Origin: Capronia americana
Taxonomy: Eukaryota; Ascomycota; Eurotiomycetes; Chaetothyriales; Herpotrichiellaceae
Assembly (NCBI GenBank): GCA_016110215.1
Contig: JADWQD010000013.1
Coordinates: forward strand, 992,001 to 1,056,000
Length of the DNA: 64,000 nucleotides
Reading direction: 5' to 3'
The notes below the pieces were generated by a model. The model was given only the letters and a program-made list of their open reading frames with translations. It had not been told where the DNA came from and ran no database searches. Numbering within the stretch: position 1 is the first letter of the stretch; each line of letters begins with the position of its first letter. Below are positions 20,393 through 31,830 of the stretch, in pieces. Made by a program: the position numbers and the translations under genes.

Positions 20393-23300
20393 CTATTGCT
20401 GCTGCTCTCCTTCACTCTCATACTCAAACTCGCCAGGACAGGGCGCATCCTCCGCACCATCTTCATCCTCGTCGATCGCCGTCAGCACCCCCGCCGCAGC
20501 CGCAGCTCCTGTGCCAACATCCTCGAGACCGCCCAACCTCTGCCCCGCGGGTGTCTGTGGTGCCGCTGCGCCACCTCCAGCCACCTCCTCCGTGGGCTGC
20601 GCCGTCTCAGGCCGATCGACTCTACTGATCAGCAATGGAATCGTCTCCCTCTCCTTGTCCGGCTCTGTGTCAAGAACGACCATAATGCCGCCTGTCGGCC
20701 GCTTGACAATCTGATACCTCGGATCCGGGAAGGTAAGGTATTTCAATTGGGCAGGCAGCACACGGGACATGTTGGTGATTTCGTAGCCGACCTTTTCCTT
20801 TTCCGTCTTCTTCCTAGGTTCCGCGGTCGTGCCATTCTCGCCCTCATTCTTTTCAGCATCCGATACGGGCTTCGCGTCTTTGTCTTTGGCGTCAGAGTCG
20901 TCCTTGGGTGCGGCCGTCATGCCTGCCTCGTCAGTGTCCATTTTGTCCGCATTGCCAATCTTGGGCGTAACGGGCGTGACTGTGTCAACATCCATGCTAT
21001 CTCGTCGCTGCTGCTTCTCTTTCTTGGCGGCTCGTCGACGAGCTTGTGCCGTGGTACTCAGCACGGCAGTCTTGATCTTCTCAGGTGTTTCGTCCTTGGC
21101 GGCTGTTTGTTCAGGGGGGTAGTCGAACAGACTGGGCCGAGTATTGCAATGAAACTTGAACACGGGAACTTGTGTCTTCTGGTCGAGGCCAATCACGGCT
21201 GTAGGGGTCATCGACAGCGACAGGAAATGCGTCAGTGGGAACCAGTACCAGTACTGGGTAAAGACGACAACGCCCACGATGCCGAGCATGTTCAGGTTGC
21301 CAGTTGGAGTTTGCAGGCTGATTGTGCAGTTTCGGCCGGCGGCGTCGATGATGCCCATGGCAATCGCACATCCGAACTTGCACATGGCATCTTCGTGTCG
21401 ATCGCTAATGATCTTGAGCATCGCTTTCCGGATGGCACCAACCTTGGGGTTCATCTGCTCGTTTTGCTGGATCAACACCATGGCAAGTGCAATCAGCGCA
21501 CCTTGACGCACAAAGTCGGTGGGATCTTTCAGCATGGGTTCAAGCAAGTCAATAGCTTCAGCAAGACCCGTGCCGGCGCAGGAGATACCCAATGCCATGG
21601 CGGCCCCATATCGGACGTGAGGGTTATACGATTCGGCCAGCAGCTCCACCATTCGAGGCACGCTGTTGTACTTCCGGAACAGGATGAAGCCCAAACTGAG
21701 GACCGCAATTCGTCGCACATCGTCACTGACATCGCTGACGGCGACATGGAGCAATTTCCGGACAGCCTTGTTGCTGCCCGTGCCGACGTAGGCCATGGCA
21801 ATGGTTAAGATTCCACCATAGCGCATGGTCGGGTCGGCGTCGTTCAGCAGACCTTGGATCAGCTCGTCGGCACCCTCTTGACGGCCGTACATGATCAAGG
21901 CCATACCAAGAGCCAGACCCCGGACGATCTTGTCATGCTGGGTGTCGTGGGCATGTTGGATCATGTCAGACAAGACCTTGGTATTGCCCGACCCAAGCAT
22001 GACAAGACCCATTGACAGACCGACAGCCTCGCCATTGATGGCTGAATCGGCCCACAGCACATTGCGGAGATCCTCGAAGATGGATTCGTCTCCAGAGGCC
22101 ATTCCGGCAATACCGAGACCGAGCGCACCGCCATGCTGGACGACTTCCTCGGTGGCTTCCTTGAACTTGTCACGGATGAAGCCGACAGCCTTGCCCTTGT
22201 CGTTAGCGCAGAGAAGACCGTAGGCGTACAACGAACCACCTTGGCTGTAGGGCGAGTCGTGGGAGCTGGCAGCACCGACCGGCTTTGGCAGATATGGGCT
22301 CAGAAGCCGGTGAGCTTGGGTGATATTTCCTTGATGGATGACTCCGAAAACAGCCGTGGCAGTGAACTTGGACCAGTTAGTAGCTTTGCCCAGCCACTCC
22401 AGGTTATTCCGGAAGAATGTGTCGTTGGCAGTTTTGGCGTGCATCAAACCAGCACAGAGGGTGACTGCGGTGTGGAAGATTGAATACCGCGCCTCCAGAC
22501 TGTCTTTGACCTTGTTGAGTATAGACAGATCGACTCGGTTCGCGTTGTGTAAGAATTCGATGTTGAGGAATATTGATATGAATCCAGAAAGGATGTCGCA
22601 CATCCTGCTGATTGCGTCCACTTGGTCCCCATTCCAGTCCCATCGTTTGGGCTTTTCGGACGGCGCAGGTGCACCCGCAGAATCTTGCAGTTCTTGTTGT
22701 AGTTGGCCTTCGGCCTTTTCTTGGTCTGTTTCCATCTCATCAGTCTCCTTGGGGTCCCTCGGGGGCAACAGCTCTTCGAGGTCTTCTTTAACCTTTCGAA
22801 GGAACTCCTGTGTGCAGTTGTCATTGAGGTCGAAAGCGATCTGGCACGCAACGGCCAGCGAACGGGGGTCACCCTTCTCGACCAATTGGCGTAGAAGGTT
22901 CGATGCCAAAGAATGCTGATCAAGGTAGACCACGCACTTTGCGATGGCGAAGTAGTCGGGTGATGGGATCTCGTTGAGCAGTTCCAAGATGACCTTGAGG
23001 ATTTCATTGCGAAGGCCTCGCTCTTGCACCACACTCATGCAGATGTCCAGGACATACTCTATCAGCTCTTCACCCTTCTTGGAACCTTCACTCTTTTCCT
23101 TTCGTTCGTCCTCGGAAGCTCGCTTGATCACGCGACGGAGAATATCGAGGTTGCGTGCCTCCAAAGCAATCCCGACCACTTGACGATACCGTTTTTCTCG
23201 GAAGCAGGTCTCGAAGAGCGACTCGATCACGCGGGTGAGGGCCTTCTGTAGACCGCGCTCTTGGATGATGCGCTCTGGCGAGCCAACCTCACCCAGCTCG

Positions 23301-23902
23301 ACACCGGCTTGAGTTGGGTCGAAGGATATGGTATTCTGTCTCGAGAGCAGGGACTTGGAAGGGAGGACGGATTGAGAGAAGGGAGTCACAGGTGACGTCA
23401 AGCTGGCGGACATGCTGGCAGCGCCATCTCCTCCTTGACTGAAAGCCGTGTCAAGTTGAGGTTGTGTACCAGCATTGGCGGCGGCGAGCGTGGGGTCTCG
23501 ACTGGCGGACAGGGCGATGAAGGTATCTACACATTTGGAAATGATGGTGTCTTCGAATTCTCCCGGGTTGTCCAGTCTGAAGTACTTTCCAGCGCCGAGG
23601 GCAAACGCCATGGATTCATTATATTCTTGCAGGTGGTAGTACACTTTGGATGCGACGATGGCGGCGAGCTCGCGCTCCGGGAAGGAATCATCTTCGTATA
23701 AGGCCTCACTAGAAGAGAAAGTCAGCGAGAAAAAGATACTCCGTGAATCAGTGAAGGCTCACATCTGGCCAACGGAGTTTGCAATTTCGGTCCATAACAG
23801 ATCAACTTGGCTGTCGAGCTGCTTAAGAGCAAAGCTTCTGAGCTCCGGATCAGGTTCCGACAGGAAGCCGACCAGACCGGCAGCCGACACCAATCCCACC
23901 AT
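20393..23902 (-). CDS. rpn2: 26S proteasome regulatory subunit Rpn2 (PSMD1)
   Basis: Exons are 23902-23763 and 23708-20393, giving 1151 residues. The intron (GTGAGC ... TTCTAG) joins Gln-Ile-Glu, restoring the conserved QIEALYEDDSFPERELAA block. An N-terminal alpha-solenoid is followed by the toroid of PC (proteasome/cyclosome) repeats, with repeated GAALALG/GLALGMAL-type motifs (nt about 21600-22100), and by the conserved C-terminal segment containing YQIVKRPTGGIMVVLD. A Lys/Glu/Asp-rich insertion (nt about 20810-21050) sits between toroid and tail. Role: the largest scaffold of the 19S base. It positions Rpn1 and Rpn13 and is essential in yeast. The acidic tail with SEGEQQQ is consistent with the Rpn13-binding end. 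The start is placed at MVGLVSAAG because homology begins there. Confidence 0.97.
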
Positions 23903-24438
23903 GTCTGCTCTGTGTCCTTGCGCAAAGCGCAGAGTGACGTGCTTGATGGCCGGGTCCGGGGTTTGTTGATGCGTGCCGCAGAGAAGGGGCAAGAGGCGCA
24001 ACGGTCGGGCAGGACGGATGGACCCGGGGTTGCAGGTAAGAAGACAATCGATGAGAAGAAAGTCTAGTGTACAGGGAAGGAGAGGAAAGAGAGCGAGAGA
24101 GCGAGATTGGTGATGGGGAAGCTGAAGGAGAGTCAGGAAATCGATAGATTCGCGCAGACAAATGGACGGCGATTGCAATTGACGTGTTCGGCGCTGCACT
24201 TCGTAACCTTGCAGCAGCCTGAGCCTTACCCCCGTTAGTCATCACGTCACGTGCATTCTTGGTCACTGCTCCCCAGTCCTGTCACTGTCCGCGCGGGAGT
24301 ATACTATTTAATATTACAAGGGTATCAAAAACCGAAAGAGAGCGTGTCGTCTCATCCTTCTCCAATCCTTCCTTTTGAGGCTCCAATCGCCACCACTGAC
24401 CAGTAGCTGCCACGCCCACCCCGCCCTTTCCTTGTTGT
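23903..24438. promoter_or_regulatory. rpn2 promoter region
   Basis: This is 536 bp between the cet1-like stop and the rpn2 start, both on the minus strand. It contains GAGAGCGAGAGAGCGAG-type repeats. I looked for the RPN4/PACE element (GGTGGCAAA) and did not find an exact copy. Confidence 0.4.
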
Positions 24439-26840
24439 CTAGCAAGGAAACAGGCGACTCAATATCCTCACATTATCCACGAATCCTCGGACGAGCGGTT
24501 CGTATCGATTGGCTTGGCCTGCTTTCGCTTTGGCCAACTCCAGCCGTATCTGCTCTGTGCTGATTTCTACCTCCAACTCGTGCTCTTTTTCTGTCGAGTT
24601 GGGATAACTGACTTGGGTCAAGTCAATCTGATAAGCCAGGTGCCGGTAACTCATCCGGTCCTTTTGTCGGTCCCGTCGGCTCTCCGTCGTCTCTGTCAGC
24701 CAATTCGGATCGCCCTCCCAAGGGCTTTCAATTGAGATTGAGATGCGGTAATCGAAGGCTGTCCGCGGATTGTAAACCTCAAGATCTGCAATTCGCGACT
24801 TGATGATCTGCGCTTTGACCATATTGGTCTTTTCATCAATCGTCCTCCGCACTCGCGGTTTGTGGTTGTGATTGAGATAGGACAATATAGACTGGGGCAG
24901 ATGGCTCTGGCCTTCCATGGTGAGTTCGTAGAATGCATCGTATTCGTGCGGGTGATCGTAGCCGATTCGCGGCGGTCTGCCTGTTTCTTGAGCTTCCCGC
25001 ACCGAATCTTGAACAAGCTTGTTCAAGAATCCGTTCAGGGCCTTGTGCTGAGCCTGATTTTCTTGTCAGTGATGGGAATCCCTGCCCAGCGCAGAGTAGC
25101 ACTTACCACGTCCATGGAACTCTTGAAGCTCGTCCGGCCTCTGTAGCTCTTTCGGTCGAAGACTGTCTCTGTTTCCACTGGCAAATTGAGTCGATCGCCA
25201 GTTCCTTCGTCGAAAATCATGCCGACTTTGGCTTCAATCTCGAATACAGCTCCGCCAGCGGGTGGATGCTTATTGCCAATGGTGAAAAAGATCCAATCAC
25301 AGACGCGCCGAGCAACATCGTCATAGGCTGGCTCATTCACAATCGAAGGCTCCCAGGGGATCTCGGTGGGGGGTGTCATTGCAGGTTGTCGGTCTTGTCC
25401 ATTCGGTATCTGGGGGCCCACAGATTCCTTCTTCACAACCACGTCGTTTGTGGAAGCAGAAGGCGGAGGAAGAGATGGTGGCGGTGCAGGACTGGGAGGT
25501 CGCGCGTTGATGAAAAACAATGGCAGTTTGCGTGCGCTCCGCGCCCAGACGGGGATCTCGTCCCGCCGTGGGCGTTTTCTTGGTGGCAATGGGCCTGTTG
25601 TGATGTCGGAGATATTGCTTGCAGATCGCTTGAGAGGAAATTGTGAGTGCACTTTTGCAGGGGGGCTTTGCAGTTGCGGCGGTAGAGAGGTATGTGCTGG
25701 CTGTGGCGTTAAGTTGTAATGGCTTGGAGCAGCCGGAGCCGGACTCGGCTCAGAATTGTGGTACTGGGCGATGGGCCTCTGATCGATCGACGTCGAGGAT
25801 GACTTTGGAGTGGTATCAGAGTGCTGATAGTCTAAGACTCTGTCTGGCGTGGTATGAGCACGAGCGACTGAGGAGTTGGAATTGGGGGCTGGAGGGGGCT
25901 GAGCCCCGGCGTACTGATCAGACATGAGGTCCTGAAATCGGTTCACACTCTGCTGGCGGACTGGAGGGGGCTTGGGAATTGTCTTCGGACTGACACTCTC
26001 GATGCTCCGTTCGCGTTCACGCACGTCCCCGGAATACGTTCTTTGTATGCTGCCACTGCCGGTTCTTGAATGATCGTGAGACGCTTGGTTGTAGTCCCTA
26101 CTTTGTACCGAGCCCACCGAGCTCATGGATAATCTTCGCACGCTTTCGTGGCCATGGGACGTCGGTCGATGAGGGTGCGGCGAAGGACGGGGGTAGGTCA
26201 CAGGTGGGCCCAAGGGCGTCGCAGGAGGAGGGTGGAACTGAGCCTGAGGTGAAATGTTCCGTTGCCGCGCATTCGCATTGCCGTTTATGGAAATGTAGTC
26301 TTCTCTTAGGGTGGGTGACTGTCCGGTCAGTGAAGGATGAGCGCTGGGGTATTGATATGTGGTCGCCGTGGACGGTGTGGCGCTGTTGGGATAGTGGTGG
26401 ACGGAGCCGGGTGTTGGAGGGTAGTGGCCCGACGGAGAGGGCGAGGGCACAAAGGGAGACTGGTGCGTATGGGAAGGTGCTATGCCTTCACGGGGAGTAT
26501 GGATCTGAGCATATGGCCCCGGACTCTGCGCATAACTGGGAGTGGACGCGGAGGCAGAGGCGGAATTCTGGTGTTGGTGCGGTGACTGCACGGCGAAATA
26601 GGAGCCATTGGCAGAGGTGCGGTATTCGTTGGACGGCGGCGGCGGCTGGTGGTGGTGATATGACGAGGATGAAGAGGCTGACAGCAACGGCGGACGCTCG
26701 AGGGGAGGATGCGCCTCGTACGACGGGGTGCGGTCATAGGATGATTGATGTGTGTGAAGTCGAGGCGGAGGGTGCGGTGGCCCTGGATGGTCTTGTCGCT
26801 GCGCCGGTTGAGACTCATTCAGCATCGCCCTCAGATCCAT
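24439..26840 (-). CDS. cet1: mRNA-capping enzyme beta subunit, RNA 5'-triphosphatase (Cet1-like)
   Basis: Exons are 26840-25107 and 25053-24439, giving 782 residues; the intron is GTAAGT/ATCAG in phase 0. The first ~480 residues are a Pro/Ser/His/Gln-rich disordered tail. The catalytic tunnel-fold domain occupies the C-terminal ~280 residues. It includes FEIEAKVGMIFDEGT, carrying the metal-binding E-x-E of the fungal/viral metal-dependent triphosphatase family, the SFKSSMD segment, the RRTIDE/KAQIIKSRIADLEVYNP block, and C-terminal ELEVEIS with a second E-x-E. Role: removes the gamma-phosphate of nascent mRNA 5' ends before guanylylation. A short conserved KRPRRDEIPVWARS-like segment before the domain resembles the guanylyltransferase-binding WAQKW region of yeast Cet1; that equivalence is inference. 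Confidence 0.93.
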
Positions 26841-27263
26841 GGCTGCGCCGGACGGTGCAAAGGCTGCGTCTGGCGTGAAGCTGTGTAACAGCGCGTGGCT
26901 TTGGCCATCAATCGATCAATTGTCCATGGTGGACTGGTTCGACTGTGCTGCTGCAGGTGGAGGTGGACGATGGAAAGAAATGCTGCCACTGCCGCGCGAC
27001 TGGCGGCTGCGAGCCAATGCCACGTCTCCCTCTCGACATCTCCGCTCCTCTCCTGGCTAGACACCGCCTCTTTGGTGTCGCTCTGGTGCACGGCGGGTGC
27101 GTCTCGTCGCTGCAGCACACAATGTTACACATATCAGGACATGTTTTGTACAGTTCATTCTTATGCGATGCTACCTAGGTATCTTTCTAGTGCTACAGCT
27201 GTGTACAACAAGGGTATCGATGTAAATGTAGGCAACCACCCAGACTCCAGTCACGTGCCCAGC
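26841..27263. promoter_or_regulatory. Promoter of the cet1-like gene
   Basis: This is 423 bp upstream of the cet1-like gene and downstream of the lipase stop, both on the minus strand. No gene is seen. Confidence 0.4.
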
Positions 27264-29255
27264 TCAGGAAGGCTGGCTGTCTATGCCCGTCCCACTGGGT
27301 GTTTCTGACTGTGCAGACGTCATGACCAATGCGTCCGCCAGAATGTCCTGCTCAATGCCGACCTGCGGCGAGAGATACGGCGTCGTCCGAGGCGTGGTAA
27401 CAGAGAACGTCGGCTTCATCGAGATATTACCTAAACTGACGTTGCGGCGCACTCTTAGGGGTACTGGCGGGGCCAGTCCGTTCTCTGCACCTACAGGAGA
27501 CTCGATGCTGAGACTACGCCGTCGCAGGAAAGATGGACGAGCCGACCGGCCGCGCGCTGGCCGTCCTCTGCTGCTGGACCTCTTTTGCTCCCGAGCAGCT
27601 CTGGCCTCGGGTCCAAAATTCACCCTGTCTCTCAACGTATGGATGGCTTGGATCAGAGCCAGTTCGATGGCCACACAGTTCTTGATTCGACACATCCGCG
27701 GCCAAGTTGCTCGTTCGCCAGCCACAGTGGCTTTTATCATGAACTCTGATGTGGGATTCATCATCATGTTGAGATACTCGCTGGGCCGGATTTCGGGTAG
27801 TATGTTGATATCGCCCGTGTACTGTTGATTGAACAGTGAAGCCCACCTGTAAAATCCTTGCGGGATGCTCAGGTCTGCAAGTTGTTGTGCACGATGGATG
27901 ATCTCTTCTCTCAGAAGCTCCTTGGCTGTTTGCAACGGGTTTCGAAATGGCACCGCAGGCCCGGGCTGCTTTCCCCGGAAACTTTCCTCTCGATCGAGGA
28001 ACAGCCGCACGTGGGGATTGACCTGGGAGACGATGAAGAAGTTGACGTTGAACATCTCGGACAGCTTTCGCATAGGGATGTCGTGGTCCAGGGATCCGTC
28101 CACAAATGTCTGCTTCGCGTTCTGCATCCACAGCTTCTCCTCCTTGGTAATGGGATCCTTCTCGTAGATGTTGGCGGGCGAGAAAACATTGGGCACGGCA
28201 CAAGACGCACAGACTGCCGACCAGATAAAGACGTCCGGAGCCGTTACGAAATTCAAGAGTCGTGGCTCCGCACTACCGGCGCTGGACACGCAAATGTTGA
28301 CAACGCGCCCAGTCTTGTAATGCGCCTCTCGGAAAGTGATGTCGCCCAGCCAATCTTTCATCACCCTCTTCAGGTTCTCCATTTCGAAGAAAGCGCCCGT
28401 CCGCAGCACTGTGCGAACGCGCTGTTTGAGCCATCCCACCCTGCCCGTACCCGGGGGGTCGAAGACGGCCAGATCCGAGAAGGGGAAGCGGTCCAGTACT
28501 TCCACCATCCGCTCGTCGGTAGAACTTCCGACAATGGCGGCCACGATACTCCCTGCGGAGGCTCCTGAAATGATCTCCGGCAACAGTTCCGCCTCCCATA
28601 GAGTCTTCACAACGCCAATATGCTTCATACCCAAAAGCGCCCCGCCAGATAATGTCAATGCTGAACGTCCAAAAAACTTCAGTGCGTCTTCTAATGATTG
28701 CTGAGAACGCCGGACCTCTACAGCAGGGATATCATTGCGACTGCTCGTCTCGGAAAAGGTATCGATAGCCTCTAAAACAGTGTTGATATAATCGTCTATT
28801 AGTTTCTTTGTGCCGAACCATGAATGCTTGTAAAGTCGCAGCGAGTTCATGCCTCCCAGGTCGCGACTGAGGCCTGTCCGCAGGAGATGGTGTAGAGCCG
28901 CCGTATCCCGTTCGATCACGGCAGTCTTCAAGCGAACCATCTGGTTCTCAATAACGTCAGGGTTGTAGCCGGGTTCGATCGAGTCCTTCTCTTTCTTCCA
29001 TGCTTCATGGCCTTGAAGGTGGTCTAAGTCGATCGTACAGCTCTCGTACTCGGCCAGAGTATGGGCCTCGTTCATGCGGCGGATAAGGGCTTGTTCTTGT
29101 GTTTCGGGAGGTCTTCTGCTATATCTTGCTATCTCTTCAGCCAGTTTCTGCAGCCTCTTGCTCGGCGATAACAGCTTGACGACATCGGCGTATATGCCAA
29201 CGCATGACCAGAAGATCGGGGAGTGCGAAGGGACAACCGATAGGAGGATAGCCAT
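27264..29255 (-). CDS. Patatin-domain triacylglycerol lipase (Tgl3/4/5-type)
   Basis: One main exon encodes 663 residues from the ATG at 29255. An N-terminal hydrophobic segment (about residues 1-28) is followed by a DUF3336-like region (YESCTIDLDHLQGHEAWKK ... GTKKLIDDYI). The patatin domain follows: the oxyanion loop SGGALLGMKHIG, the nucleophile elbow GASAG (Ser), and the catalytic Asp in VDGSLDHDIP. A basic, Ser/Arg-rich C-terminal tail may bind lipid droplets. Family knowledge: these are Ser-Asp dyad lipases that mobilise triacylglycerol from lipid droplets. The 5' end is uncertain. The frame continues upstream of the ATG to an acceptor-like TATAG ending at 29322, directly after an in-frame stop, so a short extra 5' exon is possible. 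Confidence 0.9.
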   Translation of the reverse strand: MAILLSVVPSHSPIFWSCVGIYADVVKLLSPSKRLQKLAEEIARYSRRPPETQEQALIRRMNEAHTLAEYESCTIDLDHLQGHEAWKKEKDSIEPGYNPDVIENQMVRLKTAVIERDTAALHHLLRTGLSRDLGGMNSLRLYKHSWFGTKKLIDDYINTVLEAIDTFSETSSRNDIPAVEVRRSQQSLEDALKFFGRSALTLSGGALLGMKHIGVVKTLWEAELLPEIISGASAGSIVAAIVGSSTDERMVEVLDRFPFSDLAVFDPPGTGRVGWLKQRVRTVLRTGAFFEMENLKRVMKDWLGDITFREAHYKTGRVVNICVSSAGSAEPRLLNFVTAPDVFIWSAVCASCAVPNVFSPANIYEKDPITKEEKLWMQNAKQTFVDGSLDHDIPMRKLSEMFNVNFFIVSQVNPHVRLFLDREESFRGKQPGPAVPFRNPLQTAKELLREEIIHRAQQLADLSIPQGFYRWASLFNQQYTGDINILPEIRPSEYLNMMMNPTSEFMIKATVAGERATWPRMCRIKNCVAIELALIQAIHTLRDRVNFGPEARAAREQKRSSSRGRPARGRSARPSFLRRRSLSIESPVGAENGLAPPVPLRVRRNVSLGNISMKPTFSVTTPRTTPYLSPQVGIEQDILADALVMTSAQSETPSGTGIDSQPS

Positions 29256-30563
29256 GGCGATGGTGAGGTCGTGGCCATTTGACCACAGAGATCGGCTCGG
29301 TTGGGTCTCGAAGAGGTAGTTCTATAATGAATGAAATAGGTGAAGACGGCAGTCACGGATATGCGGAATGCTCGGTCTTCCTAAATGTTAAATGAGAGAG
29401 GACTGTGTGATCCAAGATCAGATTGCCACTGTTTGGCGCAATGCGTGTGACCTCGTGCCGCGGGAGGACCTGGACCAAGGCAAGAACAGACGGGGGAGTG
29501 AACTTATGCCAGACGTGGCAGATGATTTATTATTTGCACCCAGCCAGTCGGCCGAAGACCGACTCGGCAGCCGAGTTCATGGCGTCCCAAAAGGAATGAG
29601 AAGAACCAAACAAAGACAGAAGTTCCGGTGCACAGGTTCGGAGAGGTGACGACGTGGTGGAACGAGGTGGAACGGGTTTGTGGGGCGAACTATGACATGG
29701 CCGGGAATCTAGCAATCTCACCGCACTCCCTCCACACTCACTGACTCGTACCGTCAAGGGCTGGGGAAAACCGAACCGAATGGCCTGGAGAACTGGCCAC
29801 ATTGTCCACGCTTCAGCTGGGGCGGCCTGGTTAGGCGATTGGCACTCCAGGAGGAATGGAGGTGTCATGCTGCTGTTTTCAAGTTGCGCGCGTGATATGT
29901 TCTTTGTCAGGTGCATCGAATGAGAAAGCCGGTAAAGAGTCCGGTGAGCGCCCAATCAAAGCAGATCGAGAAAGTACAGTACTGGTGTATGCACGATCTC
30001 TTCATCACATGCAAACGCAAATGCATCTCGAGTCTCGAGGTTCCTGACAAGCATGTCCTCGTCTCGTATTCACACCACCCACATCTCTCTATCTGCACAC
30101 TTGGCTGCCGAGACGCTGTCCCTTGTCTGGCTTTCGTAACACCCAGTCAGGGCGACCACAACCATCTTTGTTACGGCTCGGCTATTTCCGAGATGCTGTA
30201 GCACACCCTTGGATTTCGAGAAGACAAGCCGAGCATGTGCTCTTCCTTCAAAATCTGCACCTGGCTGCATATCCACCCATACACATCATCGGCATCGTTT
30301 TGAGTGTGCAAGCCCAAATGCAGTCAGCAGGGCCAGACATCCCCTCACCCCTTCTCTTTTCTGGCTGCCCATCAAGAGTGAGCTGGGCATGATTAGGCAA
30401 CCAAACTTCTTCTACAAGATTCACGTCATAGTAGAGCTCCGAGAGAAACCTGCTCGGAAGCCATTGTGCTTGGCGGGATTTCTACTCTCACGACGGTATG
30501 GATTCCCGACTTCGCCGGTTCGGGGAGGCTTCTCATGTCATACTAGCGGTGGGTTTCTTGAGG
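29256..30563. other. Intergenic, upstream of the lipase
   Basis: This 1.3 kb should hold the lipase promoter and the 3' end of the next minus-strand gene. A possible first exon of the lipase near 29555-29600 (a frame reading MNSAAESVFGRLAG) was considered, but no consistent splice phase to the main exon was found. No other gene is seen. Confidence 0.4.
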
Positions 30564-31830
30564 TTACAAGCGTCCTTCATCTTCGGCACCTGCAGCATGC
30601 CGACTTGTCAACGTCTCGAGGAACTCGGCTAGTCCTTGCTTAAATCGAACAATGCCGTCCGCTTCATGCCAGAAGTGCCCGGCATCTGCCTCGATTGCCG
30701 TAAACCGAGAGCCCGGTCGTGATTTCAACTCTTCCGTCCATCTTCGCAACTTGCCAGCAGACGTGAAAGCATCTTTGTTCCCATACAAGCAGCAACACGG
30801 ATGAACGGTTAGCTGATGATACTCCTCCTCTGACGAAGAAGCCACCGGATGACCCTTGACTACAAATCGAAGCTTGGAGAACATGGTGGTAAAGCTGGCA
30901 GCCATAGAAAGTATGGGAGACACGATGAGGTAGGCGACATCTGGCGATACGGTCAGACCAGATTCCGCTGATGGCAAAACCACTGGTTCTATTGCTGGCG
31001 CTGAGGATGAAGTTGACGGACTGCTTGGTCGAGAACCGATCTTGCGACGAACTTTGTCCAAACTCTGTCTGATCCTTTCCGCGTCGACACTCTTTCTGGA
31101 GTTTTCCCGGCCGATTCGCGCCGACTCGTAACCGCCCAGGATGACACCGGGTTTCGGCTTCCTGATCTGTTCTCTGGACTTCCCTGGAGATATTGAGGCT
31201 GTTAACGTTGTCGGTGCTGAATAAATGTCAAAGTAAGCTCGAGCATCACGAGACAGCTCCTCCGCTCGATGCTTGATTTCGGCCACTGCCGAGTCTGGCG
31301 CTGCGGACTTGAACAAGTCGACCACCACATTTATAGACGGCAGATGAGATGCAATCATCGAGCCATATGAGTAGCCTCCCAGCACTAAAAGTGGCGGTTC
31401 GTTTCGACACGATTGTTCTTCAACCCCACGGCAGACAGCGTCGATATAGTGAAGTAGAAATCCGTAGACCGAAACGTAATCGCTGAGCTCGGGCTTGCCC
31501 GACCAAGACGTCCGGCCCCCTGATCCAGCAGCTCCCCTACAACACGTCAGCATTCAGTACAGTCGTTCCATACCGAGCAGATGTCTACCTGAAATTGAAA
31601 GTGGTCACGAGAAAGCCCTGCTGGAGTAGGAGGCTACCGGCAAGCGCCACCACTGGATCGTCATAACAGCCGCCTAGGGGAGCGTATGGATGTGCAAATA
31701 TCGCGAAGCTTCGTGCAAACGCCCTGAAGTTCCGCTCAGTCTTTCGCGGGTAGTATATCCGACAATCCAGCTCTACATCATCGTGGATACTGGGAATCTT
31801 GAACGAGGCATTGGGCTTCGGGAGCGTCAT
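30564..31830 (-). CDS. Alpha/beta-hydrolase with large internal insertion
   Basis: Exons are 31830-31589 and 31536-30564, giving 404 residues; the intron is GTAGAC/TTGTAG. The start is the ATG at 31830, since the longer frame begins at TTG. The oxyanion/HPY segment (FAIFAHPYAPLGG) precedes the intron, and FNFRGAAGSGG spans it. The nucleophile elbow is GGYSYGSM (G-x-S-x-G). A late LYGNKDAF (acid residue) and AGHFWHE (catalytic His) complete the triad. Between elbow and acid lies an insertion of about 150 residues that includes a charged, Ser-rich linker (around nt 30990-31210). The layout matches short COG2945-like hydrolases enlarged in fungi. There is no signal peptide; the substrate is unknown. 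Confidence 0.85.

Noticed and set aside
20396..21808. Long plus-strand ORF of 470 codons
   Set aside because: It is antisense to rpn2, has no recognisable domain, and is explained by codon bias on the real strand.
29530..29955. Minus-strand ORF as a first exon of the lipase
   Set aside because: The only usable donor (GGGTGCAA) gives the wrong phase with the TATAG acceptor. The alternative acceptor lacks a pyrimidine tract.
30178..30191. Exact TCGG-N6-CCGA (TCGGCTATTTCCGA) outside the cluster
   Set aside because: It lies about 920 bp upstream of the lipase start, on the 3' side of the hydrolase, away from any cluster gene. I treat it as a background occurrence and count it against the motif's specificity.
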